Origin: Chromobacterium phragmitis
GTDB lineage: Bacteria > Pseudomonadota > Gammaproteobacteria > Burkholderiales > Chromobacteriaceae
Assembly: GCF_003325475.1 (NCBI RefSeq)
Contig: NZ_CP029495.1
Span: 3,224,001 to 3,288,000, forward strand
Direction of reading: 5' to 3'
Length of the DNA: 64,000 bases
Below, one piece after another: positions 42,459 through 54,810 of the stretch (positions are counted from its first letter, which is position 1; each line of letters starts with the position of its first letter). Below the pieces are notes generated by a model. The model searched no databases. It was not told the origin of the DNA and was given only the letters and a program-made list of their open reading frames with translations. The translations under genes and the position numbers were made by a program.

Positions 42459-43004
42459 ATGCAAGAGAACCAAAATCAAACGGCCGAAGCCGTGGAAAAC
42501 GAAATGACCGATACCGCCAGCGCGGCGCATACCGAGCTGGAGCAGACTCCCGAGCAGCACATCGCCGGGCTGGAAGCCGAAATCGCCGAACTGAACGACA
42601 CCCTGCTGCGCGCCCGAGCCGAGCTGGAAAACCAGCGCCGCCGCGCGCAGGATGAGGTGGCCGCCGCGCACAAGTACGCGATCGGCAAGTTCGCGGCCGA
42701 GCTGGTGACGGTCAAGGATTACCTGGAAATGGCGCTGCTGGACCAGAGCGGCCAGATCGACGCGCTGAAGATGGGCGTGGACATGACGCTGAAACAGCTG
42801 GTGTCCGCCTTCGACAAGGCGCAGATCAAGGACATCGCGCCCAAGCTCGGCGACAAGCTGGATCCGCACCAGCACCAGGCCATGAGCGCGGAAGAGTCCG
42901 ATGCCGAACCGAACACCGTGGTGCGCGTGATGCAGAAGGGTTATCTGCTGGCCGACCGCGTGCTGCGCCCGGCCATGGTGGTGGTATCCAAGGCCAAGGC
43001 ATAA
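42459..43004 (+). CDS. grpE: GrpE, nucleotide exchange factor for DnaK
   Basis: 181 aa. GrpE drives ADP release from DnaK. An acidic, disordered N-terminus (to about residue 35) precedes a long coiled-coil helix (EQHIAGLEAEIAELNDTLLRARAELENQRRRAQDE) and the C-terminal beta domain ending VVRVMQKGYLLADRVLRPAMVVVSK, the family signature. GAGGAAACG lies upstream of the ATG at 42459; an earlier in-frame ATG at 42438 is less likely. First gene of the chaperone cluster. Confidence 0.96.
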   Translation: MQENQNQTAEAVENEMTDTASAAHTELEQTPEQHIAGLEAEIAELNDTLLRARAELENQRRRAQDEVAAAHKYAIGKFAAELVTVKDYLEMALLDQSGQIDALKMGVDMTLKQLVSAFDKAQIKDIAPKLGDKLDPHQHQAMSAEESDAEPNTVVRVMQKGYLLADRVLRPAMVVVSKAKA

Positions 43005-43118
43005 AAAAGGCGCTGGCCGGGCTCTTGAAAAGTTCGGCATAGCCAATATTTATTGAGACAACAGGCTCTGGCTATCAGAAATGGCCAGGCCGGAACGAAT
43101 AGAGAAAAGGAATACATC

Positions 43119-45047
<1,929 letters not shown>

Positions 45048-45073
45048 TAGCCGCCTTGTTCTGATGGCGCCAG

Positions 45074-45122
45074 ATGACCGGGCCAAGCCCACCGGGAGGT
45101 CCCGGGGCTTGTTCCGGTCATC
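45074..45122 (+). other. Structured intercistronic hairpin between dnaK and the desaturase gene
   Basis: Nested pairing: ATGACCGG (45074-45081) with CCGGTCAT (45115-45122), AGCCC with GGGCT inside it, and a top CGGG-AGGT-CCCG. No T run follows, so it is more likely a processing or stability element, or a partial attenuator, than a full terminator. Confidence 0.6.
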
Positions 45123-45166
45123 GGCGTTTGGATGGCCGCCTGGCGGCCAGGTCTTCTGGAGAGTGA

Positions 45167-46243
45167 ATGTCGTCCCGTATCACCTTTTCGGCTCGCGGGC
45201 CGTTTTTCGAAACGCTGAAGTCCCGGGTTGACGCCTATTTTCAGCAAACCGGGCAGCGCCACACCGGCAACCGGCTGTTGCATTTCAAAACCGTGTTCGC
45301 CTATGCGCTGGCAGGCTTCAGTTACGCGATGCTGGTATGGGGCGTCGAGCACTGGTGGTCGGCGCTATTGGCCGGATTCGGACTGGCGCAGGGCTTGGTG
45401 TTGATCGCTTTCAACGTGATGCACGACGGCGCGCATGGCAGTTATTCCCGCAAGCGCTGGGTGAACTGGCTGATGGGTTCCAGCATGGAGGTGCTGGGCG
45501 GCAGCCAGAGCATGTGGCAGCAGAAGCACAATGTGCTGCACCACACTTACACCAATGTGGACGGCAAGGACGACGACATCGCGCTGGGCAGCCTGATGCG
45601 CCTGTCGCCGGCCACGCCGTGGCGGCCCTGGCACCGGCTGCAGCACTGGTACGCGGTATTCCTGTATAGCCTGTTGACGCTGTTCTGGTTGCTGTTCAGC
45701 GACTGGCACAAGATGATACGCGGCAAAATCGGCGATACCCCGCTGCCCAGGCGCGCCTGGTGGGAGTGGCCGTATTTCGTGGCCACCAAGCTGTTGTATG
45801 TCGGCTATACGCTGGCGCTGCCGGCGATGTATCACCCGCTTTCGCATGTGCTGCTGGCCTTCCTCTGCGTGCATCTGCTGTTCGGCCTGACGCTGTCGGT
45901 GGTGTTCCAGCTGGCGCACACGGTGGAGGGGGCGGCGTTCCCGCTGCCTGGGGAGGACGGCAAAATGGCCGATGAATGGGCGGTGCACCAGTTGAAGACC
46001 ACGGCCAATTTCGCCTGCGGCAATCGCCTGGTGACGTTTTACATGGGCGGGTTGAATTTCCAGGTGGAGCATCACCTGTTCCGCAAGACCAGCCATGTCC
46101 ATTATCCGGCCTTGAGCCGGATCGTGGCGGAAGCCTGCCGCGAGCATGGCATGCCTTATCAGTCGTTCCGCTCGGTATCGGCGGCAATGAGGGCGCATTT
46201 CCGATTTTTGAAACAGATGGGTAGACAACCGGCCGCGCTGTGA
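45167..46243 (+). CDS. Membrane fatty acid desaturase
   Basis: 358 aa integral-membrane di-iron desaturase. The three histidine boxes are present: HDGAHG (from His86), HHTYTN (about residue 125) and the late QVEHHLF. The Q-VEHH form is typical of acyl-lipid/acyl-CoA front-end (delta-6 or linoleoyl-CoA type) desaturases, so the exact double-bond position is uncertain. Hydrophobic segments flank the boxes. A TCTGGAGAG ribosome-binding site precedes the ATG. The gene sits between dnaK and dnaJ on the same strand (gaps 119 and 45 bases), so it may be induced with the chaperones and adjust membrane fluidity under stress. Confidence 0.92.
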   Translation: MSSRITFSARGPFFETLKSRVDAYFQQTGQRHTGNRLLHFKTVFAYALAGFSYAMLVWGVEHWWSALLAGFGLAQGLVLIAFNVMHDGAHGSYSRKRWVNWLMGSSMEVLGGSQSMWQQKHNVLHHTYTNVDGKDDDIALGSLMRLSPATPWRPWHRLQHWYAVFLYSLLTLFWLLFSDWHKMIRGKIGDTPLPRRAWWEWPYFVATKLLYVGYTLALPAMYHPLSHVLLAFLCVHLLFGLTLSVVFQLAHTVEGAAFPLPGEDGKMADEWAVHQLKTTANFACGNRLVTFYMGGLNFQVEHHLFRKTSHVHYPALSRIVAEACREHGMPYQSFRSVSAAMRAHFRFLKQMGRQPAAL

Positions 46244-46288
46244 GCGGGTCCCGTTCCTGCGGCAACCAGAATTTGAGAGTGACAGCAG

Positions 46289-47410
46289 ATGTCCAAAAAA
46301 GACTACTACGACGTGCTGGGCGTCAACCGCGACGCCTCCGACGATGACATCAAGAAGGCTTACCGCAAGCTGGCGATGAAGTACCACCCGGACCGCAATC
46401 CGGACAGCAAGGAAGCCGAGGACAAGTTCAAGGAGGTGAAGGAAGCCTACGAGATTCTGTCCGACAGCCAGAAACGCGGCGCATACGACCAATTCGGCCA
46501 CGCCGGCGTCGATCCGCAGGCAGGCGCCGGCGGCCAGGGTTTCGGCGGTTTCGGCGATTTCGCCGACATCTTCAGCGACATCTTCGGCGGCGGCCGCGGC
46601 GGCCAGGGCGGCGGGCGTTCCAATGTCTATCGCGGCGCGGATCTGCGTTACAACATGGAGATCTCGCTGGAGGAGGCGGCGCGCGGCTGCGAGAAGCAGA
46701 TCCGCATTCCGTCGCACGAGTCATGCTCCACATGCAGCGGCACCGGCGCCAAGCCGGGCACCCAACCCAAGACCTGCTCCACCTGCGGCGGCCACGGCCA
46801 GGTACGGATGAGCCAGGGCTTCTTCTCGATCCAGCAGACTTGTCCGACTTGCCATGGCACGGGCAAGCAGATCACCGATCCCTGCACCAGCTGCCACGGC
46901 GCCGGCCAGAAGAAGACCACCAAGACGCTGAACGTGAAGATTCCGGCCGGCGTGGACGAGGGCGACCGCATCCGCTTGGGCGGCGAGGGCGAACCGGGCC
47001 AGAACGGCGGCCCGGCGGGCGACCTGTACGTGGTCACCCATATCAAGCAGCACGCGGTGTTCCAGCGCGACGGCATGGACTTGCACTGCGAGATGCCGAT
47101 CTCCTTCTCCACCGCGGCATTGGGCGGCGAGGTGGAAATACCGACGCTGGACGGCATGGCCAAGGTGAAGATTTCGCCGGAAACCCAGAGCGGGCGCGTC
47201 TACCGTCTGCGCGGCAAGGGCGTGAAGGCAGTGCGCGGCAGCGAGTTCGGCGACCTGCATTGCCACGTGGTGGTGGAGACGCCGGTCAAGCTGACCGAGC
47301 GCCAGAAGGAGCTGCTGCGCGAGTTCGAGGCGATCAGCCAGGGCGATGTGGCCACTCATAACCCGCGCTCCAAGTCTTTCATGGACAAGCTGCGCGATTT
47401 CTTCGAATAA
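46289..47410 (+). CDS. dnaJ: DnaJ, Hsp40 co-chaperone
   Basis: 373 aa. The J domain (YYDVLGVNRDASDDDIKKAYRKLAMKYHPDRNPD) contains the essential HPD. It is followed by a Gly/Phe-rich region (GGFGDFADIFSDIFGG). The zinc domain has four C-x-C-x-G units, here CSTCSGTG, CSTCGGHG, CPTCHGTG and CTSCHGAG, and the C-terminal substrate-binding domains come last. It stimulates DnaK ATPase and delivers substrates. It is separated from dnaK by the desaturase gene and followed by a strong terminator. Confidence 0.98.
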   Translation: MSKKDYYDVLGVNRDASDDDIKKAYRKLAMKYHPDRNPDSKEAEDKFKEVKEAYEILSDSQKRGAYDQFGHAGVDPQAGAGGQGFGGFGDFADIFSDIFGGGRGGQGGGRSNVYRGADLRYNMEISLEEAARGCEKQIRIPSHESCSTCSGTGAKPGTQPKTCSTCGGHGQVRMSQGFFSIQQTCPTCHGTGKQITDPCTSCHGAGQKKTTKTLNVKIPAGVDEGDRIRLGGEGEPGQNGGPAGDLYVVTHIKQHAVFQRDGMDLHCEMPISFSTAALGGEVEIPTLDGMAKVKISPETQSGRVYRLRGKGVKAVRGSEFGDLHCHVVVETPVKLTERQKELLREFEAISQGDVATHNPRSKSFMDKLRDFFE

Positions 47411-47435
47411 GCCGCGCGCCCTGCCGGATCCAACG

Positions 47436-47465
47436 CGCCAGCCAGCGGGCTGGCGTTTTTGTTTG
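47436..47465 (+). terminator. Terminator after dnaJ
   Basis: CGCCAGCC-AGCG-GGCTGGCG stem followed by TTTTTGTTT. Confidence 0.9.
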
Positions 47466-47477
47466 GATGCCGCCAAG

Positions 47478-47506
47478 CAAAACAGCCGCCCATCAAGGCG
47501 GCTGTT
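47478..47506 (-). terminator. Terminator after the porin gene
   Basis: On the minus strand AACAGCCGCC-TTGAT-GGGCGGCTGTTTTG, a 10-bp stem ending in a T run. Confidence 0.85.
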
Positions 47507-47531
47507 GGCTGACTCCAGAAACCGGAGCGGC

Positions 47532-48617
47532 TTAGAAGTTGTGCTTGATCATGGCCCAGTAAATCGAGGATGTGTCCTTGGCGTGGCCATTGATGGTTTG
47601 CGCGTCGCGGTTTTCTTTCACCTGGCCGTAGCCGGCCTCCAGCAAGGTGCTCTTGCTGAGGGTGTAATCCAGGCCCAGCGCCCACTGCGAAGCGCCCAGC
47701 GTGTAGCGGGTGCCGTCCACCTTGGCGTTGTCGCGCTTGGAGTAGACGATGGAGGGCTTGAACTTGCCGATGGTGTAGGCGGCATTCAGGGCCCAGGCGG
47801 TGTTTTCCAGCTTGTTGACGCCGGTATTGATGACTGGGCTCAGGTTAGCGGTGCCGGGCAGCGCGCTTGCATTGCCGTAGAGAGTCACCCATTGGTAGGT
47901 TGCCGCCAGATACAGGCTGTCGCTGGTGTAACCGCCTTCGATGCGGTTGATGGTGCTGTTCTTGTTGGCGCCGGTATTCAGCTGGCTGCTGTAAACCCAG
48001 GCGCCGAAGAAGCCGGAGTTTTGGTAGCCGAGGCGCACGCCGTATTTTTCGCCTTGCTTCATTTGGCCGGCGGCGCGGCTTTCACCCGCGCCGTATTGAG
48101 CGGAGGCGTTGAAGCCGTAGAAATCGGGGGAGTCGTAGCGGATGCTGTTCTTGAAGCGGGAGTCGCCGTAGGCGCCGAACACATCAGTCGCTTCGTAGAG
48201 CGGGAAGCCTGCGCCCATGCTGTCGCGACGGGGCCCGTACAGGTTGTCGGTGGCTTCCGTGTCGCCGATCACGTCATTGATGTAGCCGACGCGCACGGTG
48301 CCGAAACCGCCTTCCAGTCCGACGAAGCTCTGACGGTTGGCCAAGGTGCCGGAGGCTGTCCCGGTGCCGCCCGCGCCATCGACGGTAAAGCCGGTTTCTA
48401 CTTGCCAAATAGTTTTCAGGCCATTGCCCAGATCTTCTTTGCCGCGGAAGCCGATGCGGCTGCCGAAGTCGTCGACGCCGAAGGTCGAGCCGTAGTTGTT
48501 GTCGCTGTTCTTGGTGACGGAAACGCCGGCGCGCAGAGAGCCGTAGATATTGACATCGGCTTGCGCGAATGCCGGGATGGCCGCTGCGATGGCGGCGACG
48601 AGTGCGATTTTCTTCAT
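47532..48617 (-). CDS. Gram-negative trimeric porin (Neisseria/Burkholderia type)
   Basis: 361 aa with a Sec signal peptide (MKKIALVAAIAAAIPAFAQA). The mature N-terminus DVNIYGSLRAGVSV and the alternating hydrophobic strands indicate a 16-stranded barrel of the porin_4 family. The chain ends in HNF, with the C-terminal Phe used for outer-membrane insertion. VDDFGSRIGFRGKEDLGNGLKTIWQVETGF is the well-conserved second-third strand region. It allows passive diffusion of small solutes. TTAGAGAAA precedes the ATG. Expression is probably controlled from the unusually AT-rich region upstream. Confidence 0.95.
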   Translation of the reverse strand: MKKIALVAAIAAAIPAFAQADVNIYGSLRAGVSVTKNSDNNYGSTFGVDDFGSRIGFRGKEDLGNGLKTIWQVETGFTVDGAGGTGTASGTLANRQSFVGLEGGFGTVRVGYINDVIGDTEATDNLYGPRRDSMGAGFPLYEATDVFGAYGDSRFKNSIRYDSPDFYGFNASAQYGAGESRAAGQMKQGEKYGVRLGYQNSGFFGAWVYSSQLNTGANKNSTINRIEGGYTSDSLYLAATYQWVTLYGNASALPGTANLSPVINTGVNKLENTAWALNAAYTIGKFKPSIVYSKRDNAKVDGTRYTLGASQWALGLDYTLSKSTLLEAGYGQVKENRDAQTINGHAKDTSSIYWAMIKHNF

Positions 48618-49367
48618 TTTCTCTAAAACCCTTTGTTTCGATTTCTGCCCGAAGGCGCCTGCCAGCGGTGTTGTTTTTATTCCGCCGTACTAGGTTCGGC
48701 AGTGTGTCCGAGCGATGAGTTTTTCGTCAAGACATACTTCTTAACAGATAGGAACAAATTGCTGACATGACTATGTTGTAATTTTCTGCTGAACATCTAT
48801 TCATTTTCATATTTTATTTTTTATCAAGTAGTTATTGTTAAAATTTGCTATTTTCTTCATTGTTAATGTTCCATGCCATGCCATTGGAATTATTTTAATA
48901 TTGTAAATATTGATATCTTGTGTTGCATTTTGGCAATTTGCTGCAAATGCACATTTCATGACAAATGTTTTTTTCTCATGCAGAAAATAGCCGGATGAAT
49001 GCTTGGCGGTCGACTTGACGCTGCGGGCGCGGGTTTGAGCGTGTGTTTGGCCATCGCCCAGTAGCCGCTGGCCGCGCTTTGACTCCCATCTGGCCTCCTG
49101 AGGGCAGTGCCGTCTTGTCGAGTTCTTCCGAGCGGGTTTCCTGAAGCGCAGGTTTGCGGCAGGCGGCCAGGGCTTTGCCGAGAAGCGGGCAGTCTCCTGA
49201 AAACGCCATTCATTTCATGTTTTGGGCATGGTGGGCCGGATCAGGCGATATCGGATCATGGTTGAGCAGGAGCGGCATCCATGCATGGGGCGGATGTGTC
49301 ATGGCTGCTGCCGCATGCTCTGGATTGGGCGTACAATTGTCATTGTCTTTTTTAAGGGGCTGTCGTC
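48618..49367. other. Non-coding, very AT-rich region upstream of the porin gene and of hemB
   Basis: About 750 bases without a supported gene. From about 48,700 to 48,970 the G+C falls to 20-32% by my count of three 60-base lines, against about 65% around it. The AT-rich block should hold the porin promoter and may bind nucleoid proteins such as H-NS/MvaT-like factors or IHF. The second half (49,000-49,360) is of normal composition. TACAAT at 49332-49337 is a likely -10 of hemB, with AAGGGG as its ribosome-binding site. Confidence 0.6.
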
Positions 49368-50375
<1,008 letters not shown>

Positions 50376-50400
50376 GCGATAATATGAAGTGACGGACCGC

Positions 50401-50434
50401 ACCCCTTGCCGCGAGCGCGGCAAGGGGTGTTCGT
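50401..50434 (+). terminator. Terminator after hemB
   Basis: A perfect 12-bp stem ACCCCTTGCCGC / GCGGCAAGGGGT with loop GAGC, then GTTCGTTTT. Confidence 0.8.
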
Positions 50435-50450
50435 TTTGCGGAGACGAAGA

Positions 50451-50648
50451 ATGGACGTGCTGCATTCCACCTGGTTCTGGCTGGCGGTGATCGCCGCGCC
50501 GGCCATCACCGCCGTTGGCGTGCTGGCCAGGCTGGCGCGGCGGGAGCCTCCCATCGAGCTGCCGCCAGGCGCGCGGCCGCTGCGTTGGGAGGGCGAGGAC
50601 GAGCCGGAAATATGGCGGCAGGGTGACAGAGAGCCGCCAAAACGCTGA
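50451..50648 (+). CDS. Small single-pass membrane protein, 65 aa
   Basis: I do not recognise the family. The ATG at 50451 has GCGGAGACG about 8 bases upstream. Residues 7-27 (TWFWLAVIAAPAITAVGVLAR) form one membrane helix. A Pro/Glu-rich charged tail of about 35 residues is probably cytoplasmic. The hemB terminator precedes it, so expression may depend on read-through or on a promoter inside the hairpin region. The good ribosome-binding site and membrane helix support a real gene. Confidence 0.6.
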   Translation: MDVLHSTWFWLAVIAAPAITAVGVLARLARREPPIELPPGARPLRWEGEDEPEIWRQGDREPPKR

Positions 50649-50660
50649 CAACTGTCACTG

Positions 50661-50760
50661 CTAGCCCGCATGCGGCTGGGCTAGAATGGCGGCAGTTTTC
50701 GGCGCGCGTCCCAGAAGCGGCGCGCGATGCCCGCGGACGCGGCTTCGGTTCCCGCGTCCG
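50661..50760 (+). promoter_or_regulatory. Leader of kbl-tdh: inverted repeat and GC hairpin
   Basis: An inverted repeat CTAGCCC (50661-50667) / GGGCTAG (50678-50684) overlaps a -10-like TAGAAT (50682-50687), a fair operator layout. Downstream, a perfect 9-bp hairpin CGGACGCGG / CCGCGTCCG (50734-50742, 50752-50760) lies just before the AAAGGA ribosome-binding site of kbl. Confidence 0.5.
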
Positions 50761-50779
50761 GCCTATGCAAAGGACTGCC

Positions 50780-51979
<1,200 letters not shown>

Positions 51980-52031
51980 TTTGACCGCATGACAAGCCGC
52001 GCGGGGTCCGCGCGGCCGCAAGGATAGAGAC

Positions 52032-53057
52032 ATGAAGGCGCTAGCCAAGCTGAAGGCCGCTCCCGGCCTGGAAATGACCGATGTTCCGCTGCCGGAAGTC
52101 GGCCACAACGATCTGTTGATCAAGATCGTCAAGACCGCGATCTGCGGCACCGACATCCATATCTGGAACTGGGACGAATGGTCGCAGAAGACCATCCCGG
52201 TGCCGATGCATGTCGGCCACGAGTACGTCGGCGTCGTCGCCGGCATGGGTTCGGAAGTGCAGGGCTTCCAGATCGGCCAGCGGGTGTCCGGCGAGGGCCA
52301 CATCACCTGCGGACATTGCCGCAACTGCCGCGCCGGCCGCCGCCACCTGTGCCGCAACACCACCGGCGTGGGCGTCAACCGCGAAGGCGCGTTCGCCGAA
52401 TACCTGGTGATTCCGGCCTTCAACGCCTTCCCGATCCCGGACGACATCTCCGACGATCTGGCCTCCATCTTCGACCCGTTCGGCAATGCCGTGCACACCG
52501 CGCTGAGCTTCAATCTGGTGGGCGAGGACGTATTGATCACCGGCGCCGGCCCGATCGGCATCATGGCGGTGGCCATCGCCAAGCACGTAGGCGCGCGCCA
52601 CGTGGTCATCACCGACGTCAACGACTACCGGCTGGAGCTGGCGAAGAAGATGGGCGCCACCCGCGCCGTCAACGTCGCCAAGGAAGACCTGAAGGCGGTG
52701 ATGCAGGAATTGCACATGACCGAAGGCTTCGACGTGGGGCTGGAAATGTCCGGCAACCCGCAGGCTTTCCGCCAGATGCTGGAAACGATGAACCACGGCG
52801 GCAAGGTGGCGCTGCTGGGCATCCCGCCGTCCAATACCGCCATCGACTGGAACCAGGTGATTTTCAAGGGTCTGGAAATCAAGGGCATTTACGGCCGCGA
52901 GATGTTCGAGACCTGGTACAAGATGGTGGCCTTGATCCAGTCCGGACTGGATATCCGCCCCATCATCACCCACCACTTCAAGGTGGACGAGTTCGAGCAG
53001 GGCTTCGCCGCCATGTTGTCCGGCCAGAGCGGCAAGGTGATCCTGGACTGGCGCTGA
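52032..53057 (+). CDS. tdh: L-threonine 3-dehydrogenase
   Basis: 341 aa zinc-dependent MDR dehydrogenase. It oxidises threonine to 2-amino-3-ketobutyrate with NAD+, the substrate of Kbl. The catalytic zinc ligands lie in KTAICGTDIHIW and the VGHEYVG motif. The structural zinc site is CGHCRNCRAGRRHLC with four Cys. The NAD-binding GAGPIGIMA motif is intact. AAGGATAGAG precedes the ATG. A terminator follows. Confidence 0.97.
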   Translation: MKALAKLKAAPGLEMTDVPLPEVGHNDLLIKIVKTAICGTDIHIWNWDEWSQKTIPVPMHVGHEYVGVVAGMGSEVQGFQIGQRVSGEGHITCGHCRNCRAGRRHLCRNTTGVGVNREGAFAEYLVIPAFNAFPIPDDISDDLASIFDPFGNAVHTALSFNLVGEDVLITGAGPIGIMAVAIAKHVGARHVVITDVNDYRLELAKKMGATRAVNVAKEDLKAVMQELHMTEGFDVGLEMSGNPQAFRQMLETMNHGGKVALLGIPPSNTAIDWNQVIFKGLEIKGIYGREMFETWYKMVALIQSGLDIRPIITHHFKVDEFEQGFAAMLSGQSGKVILDWR

Positions 53058-53077
53058 GCCGTCCGTTTTCTGTCGAC

Positions 53078-53110
53078 AGCCCCGCAGGCGCGAGCTTGCG
53101 GGGCTATTTT
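53078..53110 (+). terminator. Terminator after tdh
   Basis: AGCCCCGCA / TGCGGGGCT 9-bp stem with a 10-base loop, followed by ATTTTC. It abuts the stop of the convergent chemoreceptor gene. Confidence 0.8.
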
Positions 53111-54657
53111 CATTCCGGCGCGCCGGTTCCGGTGCGGAAAAAAGCCATCATGCGCCGCAGGTGGTCGGCCTGGGTGTTGAGTTGGTCGGAGGCGGCGGAT
53201 AGCTGCTCCGAGGTGGAAGCGTTCATCTGGGTGGCCAGCGACAGGTGGCTGACCGCGGTATTGATCTGCTGCAGTCCTTCGCTTTGTTCCTGCGACGCCA
53301 GCGCGATTTCCTGCACCAGGTGCGCGGTGTTGCGGATGGCCGGCAGCATGTCGTTCAGCGCCGCTCCGGCCTGCTCCGCCGTCCGCACGCTGTCCTGGGC
53401 CAGCGAGCAGATGTCCCGGGCAGCTTGCTGGCTGTGCTCGGCCAGCTTGCGCACCTGGGCCGCCACCACGGTGAAGCCGCGGCCGTGGCTGCCGGCGTGG
53501 GCGGCTTCGATGGCGGCGTTCAGCGCCAGCAGATTGGTCTGGTAGGCGATATCGCCGATGACGTCGATGCGGCCGGCGATGTCGCGGATGGCGGCCACCG
53601 TGCGGTCGACCGCCTGGCTGCCGTCGCCGGCGCTGGCGGCGGATTGGCCGGCCATCGTGTCGGTGAGGTTGGCGTTTTCGGAATTCTGCGCCACGGTGGC
53701 GGCGATTTCTTCCACTGAGGCGCTGGTTTCTTCCAGGCTGGCCGCCTGTTGCGACGCGCTCTGGCTGAGCGCCTGCGCCGACGCGGCCACCTCGGACGAG
53801 GTGGCGTTCAACTGCTCGGCGTTGAGGCGCAGCTGCTCGATCACTTCGGTCAGCTTGTCCACCATCTGCCGCATCGCCGCCAGCACGCTGTGCTGGTCTC
53901 CGTCCCGCAGGCGGACGCTGACGGTCAGGTCGCCGCCGGCTACGCGACGGGCGATGGCGGCGACTTCGGCGGGCTCTCCGCCCACCTGGCGGAACAGGCC
54001 GCGGCCGATGTGGGCGATGGCCCCGGCCAGCAGCAGCAGGCTGACGCCGGCGATGGCGATGAACAGATCGCGGGTCTGGCGATAGGCGCCGCCGGCTTCG
54101 GCGATCTGTTCATCCAGCAGGCGTTCGAAGCCTTGCTGCATCGCATCGCTTTCACGCAGCAGGCGGTCAGTCATGTCGCGGTCGATGCCGCGCACCAGTT
54201 TGTCCACGGTTTGCCCTGCCTGAGGGTCCGTTTGGAGGAATGACGACAGCGCGGCGCGGTAGCGCTGGTTCAGTCTGCGATGCTCTTCTCTTGCCGCGTC
54301 TATCTTCCCGCTGGCTTGCCTGGCGTTTTTCATCGCGTCGGCGGCTTCGGCCAGCGAGCGGTCGACAATATCGCTTTCCTGATCAAAGGACGATAGGTAG
54401 CGCTGGTAGTCGCCGGGATCGTTGCCGCGCAGCAGGATGTCCTTCCAGTCCTGCACCTGTACTTTGAAATGCAGATTGGCCAACTGCATCGCATGATTGA
54501 TCTTGCTGCCCCTGCTCACCTGCTCCAATTCGTCGCGGGTGCCCGTCGCCATGCTGTGGAGCTGGAAGAGGCCGGCGATGGCGAGGGCGAATAGAACGGC
54601 CAGATTGATCAGGGCCAGCAGCCAGAGGCGTTTTTTCATGCTGAGGGCTTGTCGCAT
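53110..54657 (-). CDS. Methyl-accepting chemotaxis protein
   Basis: 515 aa. The N-terminal membrane helix (LWLLALINLAVLFALAIAGLF) is followed by a four-helix-bundle-like periplasmic sensor to about residue 185. A second helix (LFIAIAGVSLLLLAGAIAHI), HAMP and the cytoplasmic coiled-coil come next. The signalling tip reads NLLALNAAIEAAHAGSHGRGF; most receptors have Glu where this one has Ser after AG. No CheR-binding pentapeptide is at the C-terminus (ends GTGAPE). The start at 54657 (GAAGAAAC upstream) or 54639 is likely, not the longer in-frame reading. The ligand is unknown. Confidence 0.9.
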   Translation of the reverse strand: MRQALSMKKRLWLLALINLAVLFALAIAGLFQLHSMATGTRDELEQVSRGSKINHAMQLANLHFKVQVQDWKDILLRGNDPGDYQRYLSSFDQESDIVDRSLAEAADAMKNARQASGKIDAAREEHRRLNQRYRAALSSFLQTDPQAGQTVDKLVRGIDRDMTDRLLRESDAMQQGFERLLDEQIAEAGGAYRQTRDLFIAIAGVSLLLLAGAIAHIGRGLFRQVGGEPAEVAAIARRVAGGDLTVSVRLRDGDQHSVLAAMRQMVDKLTEVIEQLRLNAEQLNATSSEVAASAQALSQSASQQAASLEETSASVEEIAATVAQNSENANLTDTMAGQSAASAGDGSQAVDRTVAAIRDIAGRIDVIGDIAYQTNLLALNAAIEAAHAGSHGRGFTVVAAQVRKLAEHSQQAARDICSLAQDSVRTAEQAGAALNDMLPAIRNTAHLVQEIALASQEQSEGLQQINTAVSHLSLATQMNASTSEQLSAASDQLNTQADHLRRMMAFFRTGTGAPE

Positions 54658-54810
54658 AGGTGTTTCTTCGCATTGGAAAGCTTGCTCTCGGTATAGCCTG
54701 CTTGCGGTGTTTTCACGCGCGCGGCGGCGGTTGATCGCTGTCAATGAGCGCGCCGGCCGCATGCGGATAATCGTGATTGAACAAAATTGGCTTTGAAGAT
54801 GGGAGCAATC

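Noticed and set aside
48956..49213. Possible small genes on the minus strand
   Set aside because: No ribosome-binding site, unstructured Pro/Ser/Arg-rich product, and position in a regulatory gap.
50401..50434. Hairpin after hemB as an operator
   Set aside because: The 12-bp GC stem followed by T-rich sequence at the end of hemB is better explained as a terminator.
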